DNA of 37,342 nucleotides from an uncultured Bacteroidota bacterium (GTDB lineage Bacteria; Bacteroidota; Bacteroidia; Chitinophagales; Saprospiraceae), in contig CAIYFY010000403.1 of assembly GCA_903925535.1 (NCBI GenBank), positions 1 through 37,342 of the forward strand, in the 5' to 3' direction. A program made the position numbers and the translations under genes. Every line of letters begins with the position of its first letter. Position 1 is the stretch's first letter. Shown piece after piece: positions 26,033-35,459 of this stretch. The notes under the pieces are model-generated. The model was not told the origin of the DNA. It saw only the letters and a list, made by a program, of their open reading frames with translations, and did no database searches.

Positions 26033-29000
26033 CTATTTTACCAATACAATGATTCTCGAGGTCCTGACACCACCCGCACTGATCATCACATGGTAAAGAC
26101 CATCTGTAAAGCCGGACAGTGATATTGCAAGCCGGGTATCCCCCTCAGAATACTGTGTCAGCACTTTTCTTCCCTGCATATCGAATATCTGAACGTCTGC
26201 TTCCTCCCCTGACAGTTCGTCGGGAAGCGTAATGGCAATCCAGCCGCTGGTAGGGTTCGGGAATATCCGGATGGCATCTGCCAGACCCGGAGCATCCGTG
26301 GCGGAGGTATTGCTGATGGTGAAAGTACGTGTTATGGAACAGTCGTTGTCGTCTGTTACAACCAGTGTATATTCACCTGCAGGTGATCCGGACAGATCCT
26401 GTGCGGTTGAAACCTCCAGTCCGTTCAGCAGCCAGGAGTATGTGAGTGGAGGTAATCCGCCGCTGACATCAACCAGTACGGCACCAATAGTCTGGAAATT
26501 GAAATCATTGATGACCGTATCAACATCCACCACAATCTGTGGGAATATGGTTACTTCAAATGAGCAGTTACCTGTGTTTCCATTGGCATCTGTGTACGAG
26601 TAAGTGTTCGTGGTGGAACCAACCGGGAATACCGACCCAATGGGTAGTCCGGCCACCAGGTTGAAGCTGCCGCCGAGACTCAGACAGTTGTCGGAAGCTG
26701 TCGGCGCCTGATATACCACCTGACGATTTTCATAACACAATGCCAGACTGGGTGGGCAAATCAGAGACGGAGCGCTGTTATCAACGATAGTGACGGTGAT
26801 CGTGTCTCGCGTAACATTTCCAGAGTTGTCAGCAGCAATAACAATAACCTGATGATCACCCAGTTGTGCACAGTTAAACTCGTTGGGGGAGGCCGTAAAG
26901 GAACCGAAACCACAATTATCGGAAATCTGTACATTCAGATTTTGCTGAGTCAGGAATACATTCCCCTCAGGACCGATGGGTACCTCGGTATTATCTGCCA
27001 CCAAAACCGGTGGAATCTGATCTGTAGAGGTGATGGTAACCGATACTGACGCTGTACAACCGTTGTCATCAGTGGCAACGGCGCTGTAAACGCCGGCTTG
27101 CAGCCCGACTGCCGTGAATCCGGATTGACCGACACTCCACAGAACGGAGGGACTTCCGGTACCGCCCAATACTGAAACTGCCGCTGCACCTTCAAAAAAA
27201 TCAGCACAGGAAGTAGGCGTATTGGAGGCCTCCAGGACGAGCAACACGGGTGGACTAACCAGTTCCACCGGCACTACAGCCAGACATCCGGCCTCATCTG
27301 TCACCGACACATAATTTGTACCACCTGGCAGATTGCCCGCCGACGCAATAGTGGAGCCATTACTCCACAGGTAGGCATACTGTCCGCCGGAACCGCTGAT
27401 CAGCACCGTGGCCGAGCCATCGGATGAGTTTGAACAGCGCGGATTCGTGATCAACAAATCTGCAGTCAAATTGCACAGACCGGCCTGTACATCTACCACC
27501 TGAACATCTTCGCAGCCATTTTCATCAACCACAGAGACAGTATAGAGGCCGGGTTCCAGGTTGGAAACAGACTGATCTGTGGACCCGTTACTCCAGTTAT
27601 ACATATAAACTCCAACACCACCGGTTGGATTGGCCGTAGCCGAACCATCGAAAATATTCGAACCGGTAGTAGCAGTACCAACGGCATTTGCCTGAAGTCT
27701 CGATGGTTCAGTCACCTGGAACGTCTGCACTTGCTGACAGTTCAGACTGTCTGTCACAGTGACAGAGTACTGTCCTACCGGAAGAAAATTGATGGATGTA
27801 ATTGAATCGCCGGTGCTCCACAGAATATTGACAGGATTTGCACCTCCCTGAATATCCAGGATGGCTTCACCGTTATTCAGTCCGTTACAGCTTACGCTTC
27901 TGACAACCAGCTGGGTTTCCAGTGTACAGTTTACTCCATTCACGTTGACTGTCTCAAAAGCGGTACATCCGGCAGCGTCAGTGACAGTTACAGTGTAGGC
28001 ACCGGGCAGTAAACCCGTCAGTATGGCGGTCGAATCGCCGTTACTCCAGTGAAAGGTGTAACCGGGTACACCGCCGGATGGAGATGCCGTGGCCGTACCA
28101 TCAGCAGCGCCTGCGATCAGCTGATCAGTTCCGGAGGTATTTGGGTCAACAGCTGACGGGGAATTCACAACCGCTGTTACCGTTGCACTACATCCCTCTC
28201 CATCAGTAATCGTTACAACATAAGTTCCGGCGCTCAAACCAGCATTCGTCTGGGTGGAGGCACCATTATTCCAAAGATACGAATACAGGCCGTTTCCACC
28301 ACCCGGAACAGCCATGATGCTGCCGTCCTGAGAATCAGCACAACGGGCATCGGTCACATCCGCTGCTTCTGCTGTGACGGGACCATACTGATATACCGTG
28401 AAACTGGCGGTACTGGAACAGCCGTTGGTCGTGTTAATCACAACAGCACTGTAATCGCCGGGGACAGTCACAGGTAAAAACGCCTGGTTTCCCGTAGAAG
28501 TCGTGCCACCACCCGGAAGTGTCCATTGATGTGAAAGTACGACCGGATTACCGGTGCTTGTAGCAAGCAGATTAATGGTAGAATTGTCGCAGTTGAGATG
28601 ATTGGTAACTCCGAGGACTGTCCCGGGAGGGGTTGTGTTGAGCACAACCTGTGTTACTGCAACAGATGAGCAACCATTCGGTGCAGATACTGTAATATGG
28701 TAATCTCCGAGCTGGGTAGTTGTTGGACTGGCCAGATTAGAAACAAATCCATTGGGGCCCGTCCAGGCAAAGGTAACACCGGGTACCGGCGAGCTCGCGC
28801 TGATTGTTGCAATATTCCGATTACAGGTGATGTCGCCGCCTGTGACAGCGACAGCGGGTGGATTTGCATCATTTACGACCTGTACACTGCCGGTATTGGT
28901 GCAACCGGTTTCGCCGTTGGTAATTGTTACATTGTACGTTCCAGCTACATTTACAGTCGGATTTTGCTGGGTTGACACAAATCCGTTGGGACCATTCCAT

Positions 29001-30715
29001 ACAAAAGCGGGTGCATCCGCATCCGTGATGAGTCTGATCGTCAGATTCGGATTGGTACAGGTGTAGGCACCGCCTGTCAGGTTGACGGAGGGCGGTGTCA
29101 CGCGCGGGCGCACAACAGCATTGGATACACGGGTACATCCGTTATGCAAGTCGGTTACACGAAGGGAATAAGTGCCGGGAGCGTTTACGGTGGGTGTGAG
29201 TGTAGTGGCGCCGGATACGATATTTCCGCCAATGAGAGTCCTCCAGAAATAGGAGTAATTGGGTCCTGTTGAACCCGACCCGTCCAGTTGTACTTCAGTG
29301 ACAATACAGGTGAGTACTTTGTCCGGACCGGCGTCTGCAAGGGGCGGTGTCAGATTGCCCGGCACCTCAAAGATGGCAGTATCACGGCAGGCTACACCTC
29401 CTATGAAGTTTTGAACAATAAATGCATACTGCCCGGGCCTGTCGGCCACCGCTGTGATGCTGTTACTGATTACCTGACCATCGGGGTTGAGCCATTTGTA
29501 GGATACAGTATTTCCGGTGGTGGAACCCACCCCGGAGAGCGGGACAGAAGTGACAGCGCAGGTGATAGTATCTGGCTGTTGAACCACCGCTTTGGCAGGA
29601 ATCCTGACGAGGGTGAAATTCACGATACTGTCACAGCCGAAATGAGAGATGAGTGTTTCCTGAAACTGACCTGTTTCGCAGTAAGTTAGGCCATTAATTT
29701 CATAACATTCGTCCTTGCATAGATATTTCACGGGCAGGTTGACCTGATTTAACGGCAATACCCTGAGCGTCTGTCTCACCACACTGTCGCATCCGATATA
29801 GGAATCGTAAGGAGTAGAAGTAAGGGTGTAAACCCCGGGGGCGGCGAGGATTGTATGCGGTTCCTCCGGCCATTCGTACGGAATCTGCTCGTAACATACA
29901 ATTTCATTGGGCAGAACAGTCGGGGGAATGGGTACATTTGATACAGCAAAACATCTGGTTACCGGAGCCGAGCAGGCATTCGATACAGATACGCATACAT
30001 TGCCTCCCGCATTTCCGAAAGTTACTTCGACGGAATTGTTATTGCCGGTTGCCGGCAAGGTGACCACGTTGGTGCCTCCGTTAATTTTTGCACCGGCAGG
30101 AGCCGACCAGGTGTAAGATACAGCATTGTCCACCGGAGGAATAGAATAGGTATCTGTACCCTGTGGACAAACCGCAGGATTTCCGGTTATCTGGTCAACG
30201 GGACCCAGTGGCGGCGCTACGGTGGATCCACTGATCACTGAAATGGTATAGGGGCACATGGAGCCGTTGTAGCCGTCAACGACCAGCTGATAGCGACGAC
30301 CCACTACAAGTCCGGCAGCCTGAACGATAAACGCGCCTGCGGGATTCAGAAAAACTGGTCCCGGGACACATGAGATGGTGGTCAGGCAATTGTCAAGAAC
30401 GGCAGCTTCCAGTCCGGTACCTGTTGTGCAGGTTCCCGGAGTGATGGCAAACAGGATATTGGTACTTCCTGCGATAAAGCCGAACCAGTTGGGATTTTCC
30501 ACCACCAGATCACCCTGGCAGAGAGCCGGGTGAAAACCGGGTGGTGCGACAATGGAGGTGTTTCCTGTCACACCGTTCAGATCACAGTTGATACAGGTGG
30601 CGGCACAACTGTTGGCAAAAGTCTGAGGTGGCTGACAGGAAAAAAGTCCCTGAGCAGAAAGCCCGGCGATACCTGTCAGCAATAGTGAAAATGTGAAAAT
30701 GAGCCTGTTGAGCAT
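26033..30715 (-). CDS. Large T9SS-exported surface protein with Ig/PKD-like, SprB and HYR repeats
   Basis: This 1560-residue protein has a signal peptide (MLNRLIFTFSLLLTGIAGLSAQ). The N-terminal part contains bacterial Ig/PKD-like units (for example WNGPNGFVSTQQNPTVNVAG). From about residue 780 there are at least six SprB-type repeats with the pattern [WY]SNGST...L..G.Y.V.VTD..GC, then two HYR-like domains (about 1230 and 1310), one more SprB-like unit, and a T9SS type A sorting domain from IFPNPTSGW (about 1480) to the end. SprB repeats occur in gliding adhesins and other filamentous surface proteins, so adhesion or matrix binding is likely. Start 30715 was chosen because it begins the signal peptide. 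The gene ends 28 nt from the IS right end. Confidence 0.9.
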   Translation of the reverse strand: MLNRLIFTFSLLLTGIAGLSAQGLFSCQPPQTFANSCAATCINCDLNGVTGNTSIVAPPGFHPALCQGDLVVENPNWFGFIAGSTNILFAITPGTCTTGTGLEAAVLDNCLTTISCVPGPVFLNPAGAFIVQAAGLVVGRRYQLVVDGYNGSMCPYTISVISGSTVAPPLGPVDQITGNPAVCPQGTDTYSIPPVDNAVSYTWSAPAGAKINGGTNVVTLPATGNNNSVEVTFGNAGGNVCVSVSNACSAPVTRCFAVSNVPIPPTVLPNEIVCYEQIPYEWPEEPHTILAAPGVYTLTSTPYDSYIGCDSVVRQTLRVLPLNQVNLPVKYLCKDECYEINGLTYCETGQFQETLISHFGCDSIVNFTLVRIPAKAVVQQPDTITCAVTSVPLSGVGSTTGNTVSYKWLNPDGQVISNSITAVADRPGQYAFIVQNFIGGVACRDTAIFEVPGNLTPPLADAGPDKVLTCIVTEVQLDGSGSTGPNYSYFWRTLIGGNIVSGATTLTPTVNAPGTYSLRVTDLHNGCTRVSNAVVRPRVTPPSVNLTGGAYTCTNPNLTIRLITDADAPAFVWNGPNGFVSTQQNPTVNVAGTYNVTITNGETGCTNTGSVQVVNDANPPAVAVTGGDITCNRNIATISASSPVPGVTFAWTGPNGFVSNLASPTTTQLGDYHITVSAPNGCSSVAVTQVVLNTTPPGTVLGVTNHLNCDNSTINLLATSTGNPVVLSHQWTLPGGGTTSTGNQAFLPVTVPGDYSAVVINTTNGCSSTASFTVYQYGPVTAEAADVTDARCADSQDGSIMAVPGGGNGLYSYLWNNGASTQTNAGLSAGTYVVTITDGEGCSATVTAVVNSPSAVDPNTSGTDQLIAGAADGTATASPSGGVPGYTFHWSNGDSTAILTGLLPGAYTVTVTDAAGCTAFETVNVNGVNCTLETQLVVRSVSCNGLNNGEAILDIQGGANPVNILWSTGDSITSINFLPVGQYSVTVTDSLNCQQVQTFQVTEPSRLQANAVGTATTGSNIFDGSATANPTGGVGVYMYNWSNGSTDQSVSNLEPGLYTVSVVDENGCEDVQVVDVQAGLCNLTADLLITNPRCSNSSDGSATVLISGSGGQYAYLWSNGSTIASAGNLPGGTNYVSVTDEAGCLAVVPVELVSPPVLLVLEASNTPTSCADFFEGAAAVSVLGGTGSPSVLWSVGQSGFTAVGLQAGVYSAVATDDNGCTASVSVTITSTDQIPPVLVADNTEVPIGPEGNVFLTQQNLNVQISDNCGFGSFTASPNEFNCAQLGDHQVIVIAADNSGNVTRDTITVTIVDNSAPSLICPPSLALCYENRQVVYQAPTASDNCLSLGGSFNLVAGLPIGSVFPVGSTTNTYSYTDANGNTGNCSFEVTIFPQIVVDVDTVINDFNFQTIGAVLVDVSGGLPPLTYSWLLNGLEVSTAQDLSGSPAGEYTLVVTDDNDCSITRTFTISNTSATDAPGLADAIRIFPNPTSGWIAITLPDELSGEEADVQIFDMQGRKVLTQYSEGDTRLAISLSGFTDGLYHVMISAGGVRTSRIIVLVK

Positions 30716-30741
30716 AATCGGTTGTTTAAAGATGAACATGG

Positions 30742-30773
30742 CTGAATATCGGATGGGGCTCCGGGATATTCAG
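30742..30773 (-). promoter_or_regulatory. Inverted repeat in the leader of the large surface-protein gene
   Basis: CTGAATATC (30742-30750) and GATATTCAG (30765-30773) are perfect 9-bp arms around a 14-nt loop, ending 27 nt before the ATG at 30715. A second small hairpin (GACAGA-GTTG-TCTGTC) lies at 30798-30813. Neither has a T-tract typical of a terminator. Together they could be a structured 5' leader or a regulator site. The 272-bp gap 30716-30987 shows no credible ORF. Confidence 0.35.
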
Positions 30774-30932
30774 GGGGATTATTGGGCAGGGGGATCCGAC
30801 AGAGTTGTCTGTCCTTTCAGTTAAGATACCCGGTACGGGCGGGCTGAAATCTGACCAGATTACGGAGCAACTGTATGTAGTTCAAAAATCGGGCCACAGC
30901 TCATGCAGCCGGAGAAAAATGCCGGATTCGTA

Positions 30933-30940
30933 CAAATGTA
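30933..30940 (-). promoter_or_regulatory. Possible -7 promoter element for the large surface-protein gene
   Basis: On the minus strand it reads TACATTTG, an exact TAnnTTTG match between the K+ channel stop and the surface-protein start. No TTG is present at the -33 position. It would give a leader of about 210 nt. Confidence 0.35.
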
Positions 30941-30987
30941 AGCCTAAATATGGACTAATTATTTACTTATTAAAGAAAAATTAATTA

Positions 30988-32079
30988 TTATCTCTTGTTC
31001 TCCCTGAAGAGTTTAATTTGTTTCGGGCTTCCGAGCACCAGAATACACAGGTCGGAATCCAGTATGGTGCTGGTAGCAGGGTGCAACTCGAAGCGGCCGT
31101 TCGGATAGCGCACAGCAACAATGGGGGGAAGTTCCTGTGCGGTGAAGCTTAGTTCTTCCAGACTTAATCCCCGATAATCTTTTCTGATTTCGATCACCGG
31201 AATTTCCTCCAGTACGAGGTCGTGGGGCTGCATGTTGGCCAGCAGACTGATGTACTCGATCAGATCAGGCCGTTTGGCGAGGTTGGCCATGAAGAATCCA
31301 CCTATCCTTTCGGGAAGTACCACGTGATCTGCGCCGGCGCGATATAGTTTTAGTTCATCTGCCGGCTTCGTCGCGCGGGCTATGATTTTGATTTGCGGGT
31401 TTATACTCCGGGCAGTTATTACCCCCGACAAGTTATTGGCTATTTCCGGGAGTGTCAGGATCAGTGTGCCAGCCTGTTTAATACCCGCATTTTCCAGTAT
31501 AAAATCCTCGGTGGCATCTCCTTCGATGAAAAGGTAGTCCGACTCCTGTTCGAGCCAGTGTACTCTTTTTGGATCGGACTCGATGATAACAAACGATGTT
31601 TTTTGCTTTTGCAATTCGTTACATACCTCTCCTCCGTGCCTGCCAAAGCCACATATGATGGTGTGTCCGTTCAGTTCGTTGATGCGATCCATGATATTTA
31701 ATTCCATAAATATATGCCGGATTTCAGCATCGGCGAAGATACTGAAGATGGTTGAAACCGAAAAAGTAAACAGACCCAGGTTGAACAGGACAAGGAAGGA
31801 GGTAAACACCCTGCCTTCCTGACTGAGTGGAATGACCTCTCCGAAGCCCACTGTGGACAGGGTGATAAGACTCATGTAATAGGAGTCGAACCACGAAGAG
31901 CCCTCCACAATGCGATACCCAAGCATTCCGACCACGACAGCTACTGCGAGCCAGGCAATAGCAATGCGAAGCCTTCTGATGGTCGAAAAGACAATTTTAC
32001 GGTTTGATGCCCTTGCCCGGGATAAATCCGGGAGTTTAAAAAGCCATAAAAGCAGCCTTAGTGAGGAGAGTATATTCAT
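30988..32079 (-). CDS. Potassium channel with RCK (TrkA-N) regulatory domain
   Basis: The 363-residue protein has two membrane helices (about 38-56 and 92-116) flanking a pore loop with the selectivity filter T76-V-G-F-G80 (TLSTVGFGEV). A cytoplasmic RCK domain follows, with the Rossmann motif CGFGRHGG (143-150), IESDPKRV and EGDATEDFILENAGI, and then a TrkA-C-like segment. This is the MthK/Kch layout for a ligand-gated K+ channel; GFG in place of GYG is common in bacterial members. An N-terminal basic stretch (SRARASNRKIVFSTIRRLR) precedes helix 1. Its start overlaps the stop of the upstream hydrolase gene by one base (TGATG), so the two are translated in sequence. A functional link between them is not evident. 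Confidence 0.9.
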   Translation of the reverse strand: MNILSSLRLLLWLFKLPDLSRARASNRKIVFSTIRRLRIAIAWLAVAVVVGMLGYRIVEGSSWFDSYYMSLITLSTVGFGEVIPLSQEGRVFTSFLVLFNLGLFTFSVSTIFSIFADAEIRHIFMELNIMDRINELNGHTIICGFGRHGGEVCNELQKQKTSFVIIESDPKRVHWLEQESDYLFIEGDATEDFILENAGIKQAGTLILTLPEIANNLSGVITARSINPQIKIIARATKPADELKLYRAGADHVVLPERIGGFFMANLAKRPDLIEYISLLANMQPHDLVLEEIPVIEIRKDYRGLSLEELSFTAQELPPIVAVRYPNGRFELHPATSTILDSDLCILVLGSPKQIKLFRENKR

Positions 32080-33398
32080 CAGTCAAATACGCCCACCACA
32101 ATTCCTTCCGAAGATTTGATATTCCTCACGTTGAGTACGCGCTGGTTCATGACAAGCGGAATCGTCTGGGAGGTTGTTGTGGAAAAGAACATGTCCACTC
32201 CGTTCAGGAAGGAGAAGCCTCCGAAGGCACCAACAGGTGTCAGCTCTGTAACTCCATCGCCATCATCGTAAAGGAAATAGGTTATGGCCGTTTTTGACGG
32301 GCTGGCATACTGCGGCGTTGACAATACAGAATTGTTGACGGTGAGGGTATCGCGGCCGTTCACTACAGCCTGACTGCCGGAAAAGATATTGAGCACCGCC
32401 TGTCCCTGTGTATTGGGCAAGCCAGCAAGCAGCAAACCTGCCAGTGATGGCGGCGGCGGAATCGTTCTGAGATACACAAAACTGTTCAGGTGCGTGATGG
32501 GTTCCCTGAAATAATGGATAGTACGTTGTCCGGCGGAGGCAGGTATGGCCACGAATTCAAATGTAGTGCTTGCCTTGATGTTTTCCGGCCCCCATTTCCC
32601 GGCAGCGTCCGTCGTAAATGTAAAATCAGGCGTAGATTTTACCCTTTCACCTGTTGCCGGATCGGTTTCCCAGATTTGTACCGTTGCACCGGCGAGCGGG
32701 GTATTCTCACCGAAGAAAAGTACCTTTCCGGCAACACATACCAGCGGTCCCTGCACTTTGATTTCGGTGGTTGGCGGCAGCGTGTTATGAAAGAACTGCC
32801 ATACAGCAGTGAACGATTCTTTGCTGGTTGCCACCTCGTAGTGATCTTTTCCACTCAACTGCACGTTCACTGCCCCTGAAATATTGCCTCCCTGCACAAT
32901 TTCGTCTTCAGTACTCCATATATTGAGCGTTGGCTCCGTTCCACCGGGTCCGGCAGCTGATGGCTGAACGGAAGACCCGATGTGCACATATCCATCTACC
33001 TTGGCGGCCCTTGCCGGGTCCGACAGATAATTATAACAAACACCGCCGCCGGCACTGTGACCCATTAGTCGCACCTGCGAGGCGCCCGTCTCCTGTAAAA
33101 CCTGATCAATAAACTGGTCGAGCAGCTGCGGAGTATTACCGCCGAGCTGATTCAGACTATTCCAGTCAAAAGCGTAAATGAGCTTGCTCTTGTATCCATT
33201 GGTGTGAAGCAGCTGCTGAAATTTGGTCCAGGTGTCACCGGATGCCAGGAACCCGTGTACCATGACTACCGGATAGAAGCAGGTGTCACAGCCTACCGGA
33301 ACAGCCGGAACTTCTCTTTCCTCCACCAGATCTGCCGAACCGGGCAATGAACTGCACGATAACAATAAAAGGGCAATAAAAAAGTAAATCAGTCGCAT
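32079..33398 (-). CDS. Secreted alpha/beta-hydrolase (lipase/esterase-like) lipoprotein
   Basis: The 439-residue protein begins with a lipoprotein signal peptide (Cys15 in LLLLSCSS). The alpha/beta-hydrolase domain (about 42-210) has the oxyanion segment VVMVHGFLASG, nucleophile Ser115 in GHSAGGG, and probable acid Asp165 (WSTEDEIV) and base His186 (GKDHYEVA). The remaining ~220 residues are beta-rich: a carboxypeptidase-regulatory-like unit (CVAGKVLFFGENTPLAGATVQIWE) and a final sandwich domain. The layout resembles secreted class-2-type lipases and esterases; the substrate is not evident. ATG 33398 is preferred to 33428, because the latter lies in the promoter-like region and would place extra residues before the signal peptide. 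Confidence 0.87.
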   Translation of the reverse strand: MRLIYFFIALLLLSCSSLPGSADLVEEREVPAVPVGCDTCFYPVVMVHGFLASGDTWTKFQQLLHTNGYKSKLIYAFDWNSLNQLGGNTPQLLDQFIDQVLQETGASQVRLMGHSAGGGVCYNYLSDPARAAKVDGYVHIGSSVQPSAAGPGGTEPTLNIWSTEDEIVQGGNISGAVNVQLSGKDHYEVATSKESFTAVWQFFHNTLPPTTEIKVQGPLVCVAGKVLFFGENTPLAGATVQIWETDPATGERVKSTPDFTFTTDAAGKWGPENIKASTTFEFVAIPASAGQRTIHYFREPITHLNSFVYLRTIPPPPSLAGLLLAGLPNTQGQAVLNIFSGSQAVVNGRDTLTVNNSVLSTPQYASPSKTAITYFLYDDGDGVTELTPVGAFGGFSFLNGVDMFFSTTTSQTIPLVMNQRVLNVRNIKSSEGIVVGVFD

Positions 33399-33425
33399 GT
33401 TGGTCAGTTTTTCCTGTTTTGGTGA

Positions 33426-33457
33426 CAAATATCAGAAATTATGCAACAGGAAACAAA
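33426..33457 (-). promoter_or_regulatory. Putative promoter of the hydrolase-K+ channel pair
   Basis: On the minus strand TTTG (33454-33457) is followed after 20 nt by GATATTTG (33426-33433), one mismatch from TAnnTTTG. The expected leader to ATG 33398 is about 20 nt. It lies in the 90-bp gap after asnB, so the pair can be expressed separately from asnB. Confidence 0.4.
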
Positions 33458-33488
33458 AAATTGCCCGTTTAGTTCAAAAATTGCCTTT

Positions 33489-35183
33489 TTATTCGTCTGT
33501 GGCAGGCTGTTCACTGGCAATCTCCGCCTGATGAACTGATCTGACTGCGCGACCGGAGGGGTCATTCAGGAGCCGGAATGATTCGTCCCAGGCGAGTGCA
33601 GCCGGTGTGGAGCAGGCTACCGATGGCACCGATGGCACACAGGCGGCGGCTGCATCGGAGGGGAAATGCTGACTGAAGATACTCCTGTAATAGTATTCCT
33701 CCTTGCTCATGGGCGGATTTACCGGAAAACGAAATCTGGCATTTGCCAGTTCCTCATCAGAAACAGACAGTGATGTTACCGTCCTGAGTGTATCAATCCA
33801 GTCATACCCCACCCCGTCAGAGAACTGCTCTTTTTGTCGCCAGGCAATTTCCGGGGGCAGCAGGTCTTCAAATGCCGTTCGAAGCAGCCATTTTTCTATT
33901 TTTCCGTCTCCCGGGCGTTTCGCTTCCGGGTTTTGTCGCATGGCAACATCCATGAACTCCTTGTCGAGAAACGGAACACGCCCCTCCACACCCCAGGCGG
34001 CGAGCGACTTGTTGGCCCTCAGACAGTCGTACAGGTGCAGTTTTTCCAGTTTCCTGACGGTTTCATCGTGAAATGAACGTGCATCCGGTGCTTTGTGAAA
34101 ATAAAGGTATCCTCCGAACAGTTCATCGGAGCCCTCGCCCGACAGTACCATCTTGATACCCATGGATTTAATCACACGTGCAAGCAGATACATGGGTGTG
34201 GATGCGCGCACGGTAGTCACATCGTAGGTTTCCAGGTGGTAAATAACATCCTTGATGGCATCCAGTCCCTCCTGGATTGTAAAATGTACTTCATGATGCA
34301 CTGTTTTCAGGTGATCAGCCATTAACCGGGCGGCTGCCAGATCAGGAGAGCCTTTCAGTCCGACGGCAAATGAATGCAGCTGCGGCCACCAGGCCTCCGT
34401 CTGATTGTCCGATTCTATTCTTCTGGGAGCATATTTTTTGGCAATTGCAGCAATGATGGATGAATCCAGTCCGCCGGAAAGCAGCACTCCGTACGGCACA
34501 TCCGACATAAGCTGCCGCCTCACAGCACTCCGGAGTGCCGATCGTATCTCATAGATATCTGCGAAATTGTCTTTGACCGCCTCGTAATCGGTCCACTCGC
34601 GGTGGTACCACCTGATCGGTTCGTTACCCGACTTGCTGTCAAGATAGTGACCGGGAGGAAATTCCTGTATCTGCCGGCACACCCCTTCGAGTGCTTTCAG
34701 CTCGGAAGCCACATAGAAGCGCCCTTGCTGGTCCCACCCCATATACAATGGTATGATTCCAATATGATCGCGGGCGATGAGCCATGAATCGGTGCGCATA
34801 TCATAGAGCGCAAAGGCAAAAATACCGTTCAGTTCCTCCAGAAAACCTGCGCCCTTTTCGTCATAAAGAGCCAGGATTACCTCACAGTCTGACTCAGTGG
34901 CAAACTCATAGCTGTCCCTGAAACGCGCTCTGACAGATCGGTGATTGTAAATCTCCCCGTTCACAGCCAGCACAACCTGTCTGTCGGGCGAATACAGCGG
35001 CTGACCTCCCGAGGCCGGATCAACAATCGCCAGTCGCTCATGCGCCAGAATGGCTCTGTCGCAACTAAAAACTCCGCTCCAGTCGGGACCCCTGTGACGC
35101 AACAGTCTGGACATTGACAGTACCTGATTTCTCATGGAATCGCCCTCATTACGGGCACCGAAAAGACCAACAAATCCGCACAT
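33489..35183 (-). CDS. asnB: Asparagine synthetase B (glutamine-hydrolysing)
   Basis: AsnB makes asparagine from aspartate, ATP and glutamine. The 564-residue protein has the N-terminal nucleophile Cys2 (MCGFVGLFG) and the class II glutaminase domain (LRHRGPDWSG, AVNGEIYNH, ESDCEVILALY). The synthetase domain has the PP-loop LLSGGLDSS and LSGEGSDELFGGYLYFHKAP. It ends in the family's usual DPSGRAVRSVHQ followed by about 12 extra acidic residues. It is essentially identical in layout to E. coli AsnB (554 residues). A 9-nt tandem duplication near 33620-33638 adds one VPS repeat. The gene has its own palindrome-rich promoter. Confidence 0.96.
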   Translation of the reverse strand: MCGFVGLFGARNEGDSMRNQVLSMSRLLRHRGPDWSGVFSCDRAILAHERLAIVDPASGGQPLYSPDRQVVLAVNGEIYNHRSVRARFRDSYEFATESDCEVILALYDEKGAGFLEELNGIFAFALYDMRTDSWLIARDHIGIIPLYMGWDQQGRFYVASELKALEGVCRQIQEFPPGHYLDSKSGNEPIRWYHREWTDYEAVKDNFADIYEIRSALRSAVRRQLMSDVPYGVLLSGGLDSSIIAAIAKKYAPRRIESDNQTEAWWPQLHSFAVGLKGSPDLAAARLMADHLKTVHHEVHFTIQEGLDAIKDVIYHLETYDVTTVRASTPMYLLARVIKSMGIKMVLSGEGSDELFGGYLYFHKAPDARSFHDETVRKLEKLHLYDCLRANKSLAAWGVEGRVPFLDKEFMDVAMRQNPEAKRPGDGKIEKWLLRTAFEDLLPPEIAWRQKEQFSDGVGYDWIDTLRTVTSLSVSDEELANARFRFPVNPPMSKEEYYYRSIFSQHFPSDAAAACVPSVPSVACSTPAALAWDESFRLLNDPSGRAVRSVHQAEIASEQPATDE

Positions 35184-35217
35184 ATTGAATTGTTTAATCG
35201 TTACAAAATTGGTTCAT

Positions 35218-35239
35218 ATAATTTCATTAATGAAATTAT
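35218..35239 (-). promoter_or_regulatory. 22-bp perfect palindrome at the predicted asnB transcription start
   Basis: The half-site is ATAATTTCATT followed by its exact reverse complement with no spacer. It lies directly downstream of the asnB -7 element, where a bound protein would block initiation. AT-rich sequence raises the chance of accidental symmetry, but 22 uninterrupted bases are notable. Confidence 0.55.
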
Positions 35240-35245
35240 TTAACA

Positions 35246-35274
35246 CAAATGTAGTTTATTTATTAAATAAACAA
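35246..35274 (-). promoter_or_regulatory. Putative asnB promoter
   Basis: On the minus strand TTG (35272-35274) and TACATTTG (35246-35253) are separated by 18 nt, matching the Bacteroidota consensus. The spacer itself is almost entirely a perfect inverted repeat, GTTTATTTA-T-TAAATAAAC (35254-35272). The expected leader is about 55 nt. Confidence 0.6.
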
Positions 35275-35360
35275 TCATATTGTTAATAAATATTTATTTT
35301 ATTTTACAATAATTCTGAGCACCTGCGATTTTTGATACGGAAAAGGAGGGTTTGGGTCAG

Positions 35361-35397
35361 AAAAGAAAAAGCCCCCGTTCTGCTCATGAACGGGGGC
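35361..35397 (-). terminator. Strong intrinsic terminator (minus strand)
   Basis: GCCCCCGTTC (35371-35380) and GAACGGGGGC (35388-35397) form a perfect 10-bp GC-rich stem with a 7-nt loop. In the minus direction it is followed by TTTTTCTTTT. The plus direction has no T-run, so it acts only on transcripts from the right, namely the small ORF and possibly the sensor kinase gene. Confidence 0.88.
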
Positions 35398-35459
35398 AAA
35401 TAAAACCTGATTTACTTCTAAAGAAAAAAAGTAACTCCAGGAACCTAGATAATAACCTG

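Noticed and set aside
33444..33486. Two AAAAATTGCC repeats between asnB and the hydrolase gene
   Set aside because: They are short AT-rich direct repeats without hairpin or clear promoter role and are probably chance.
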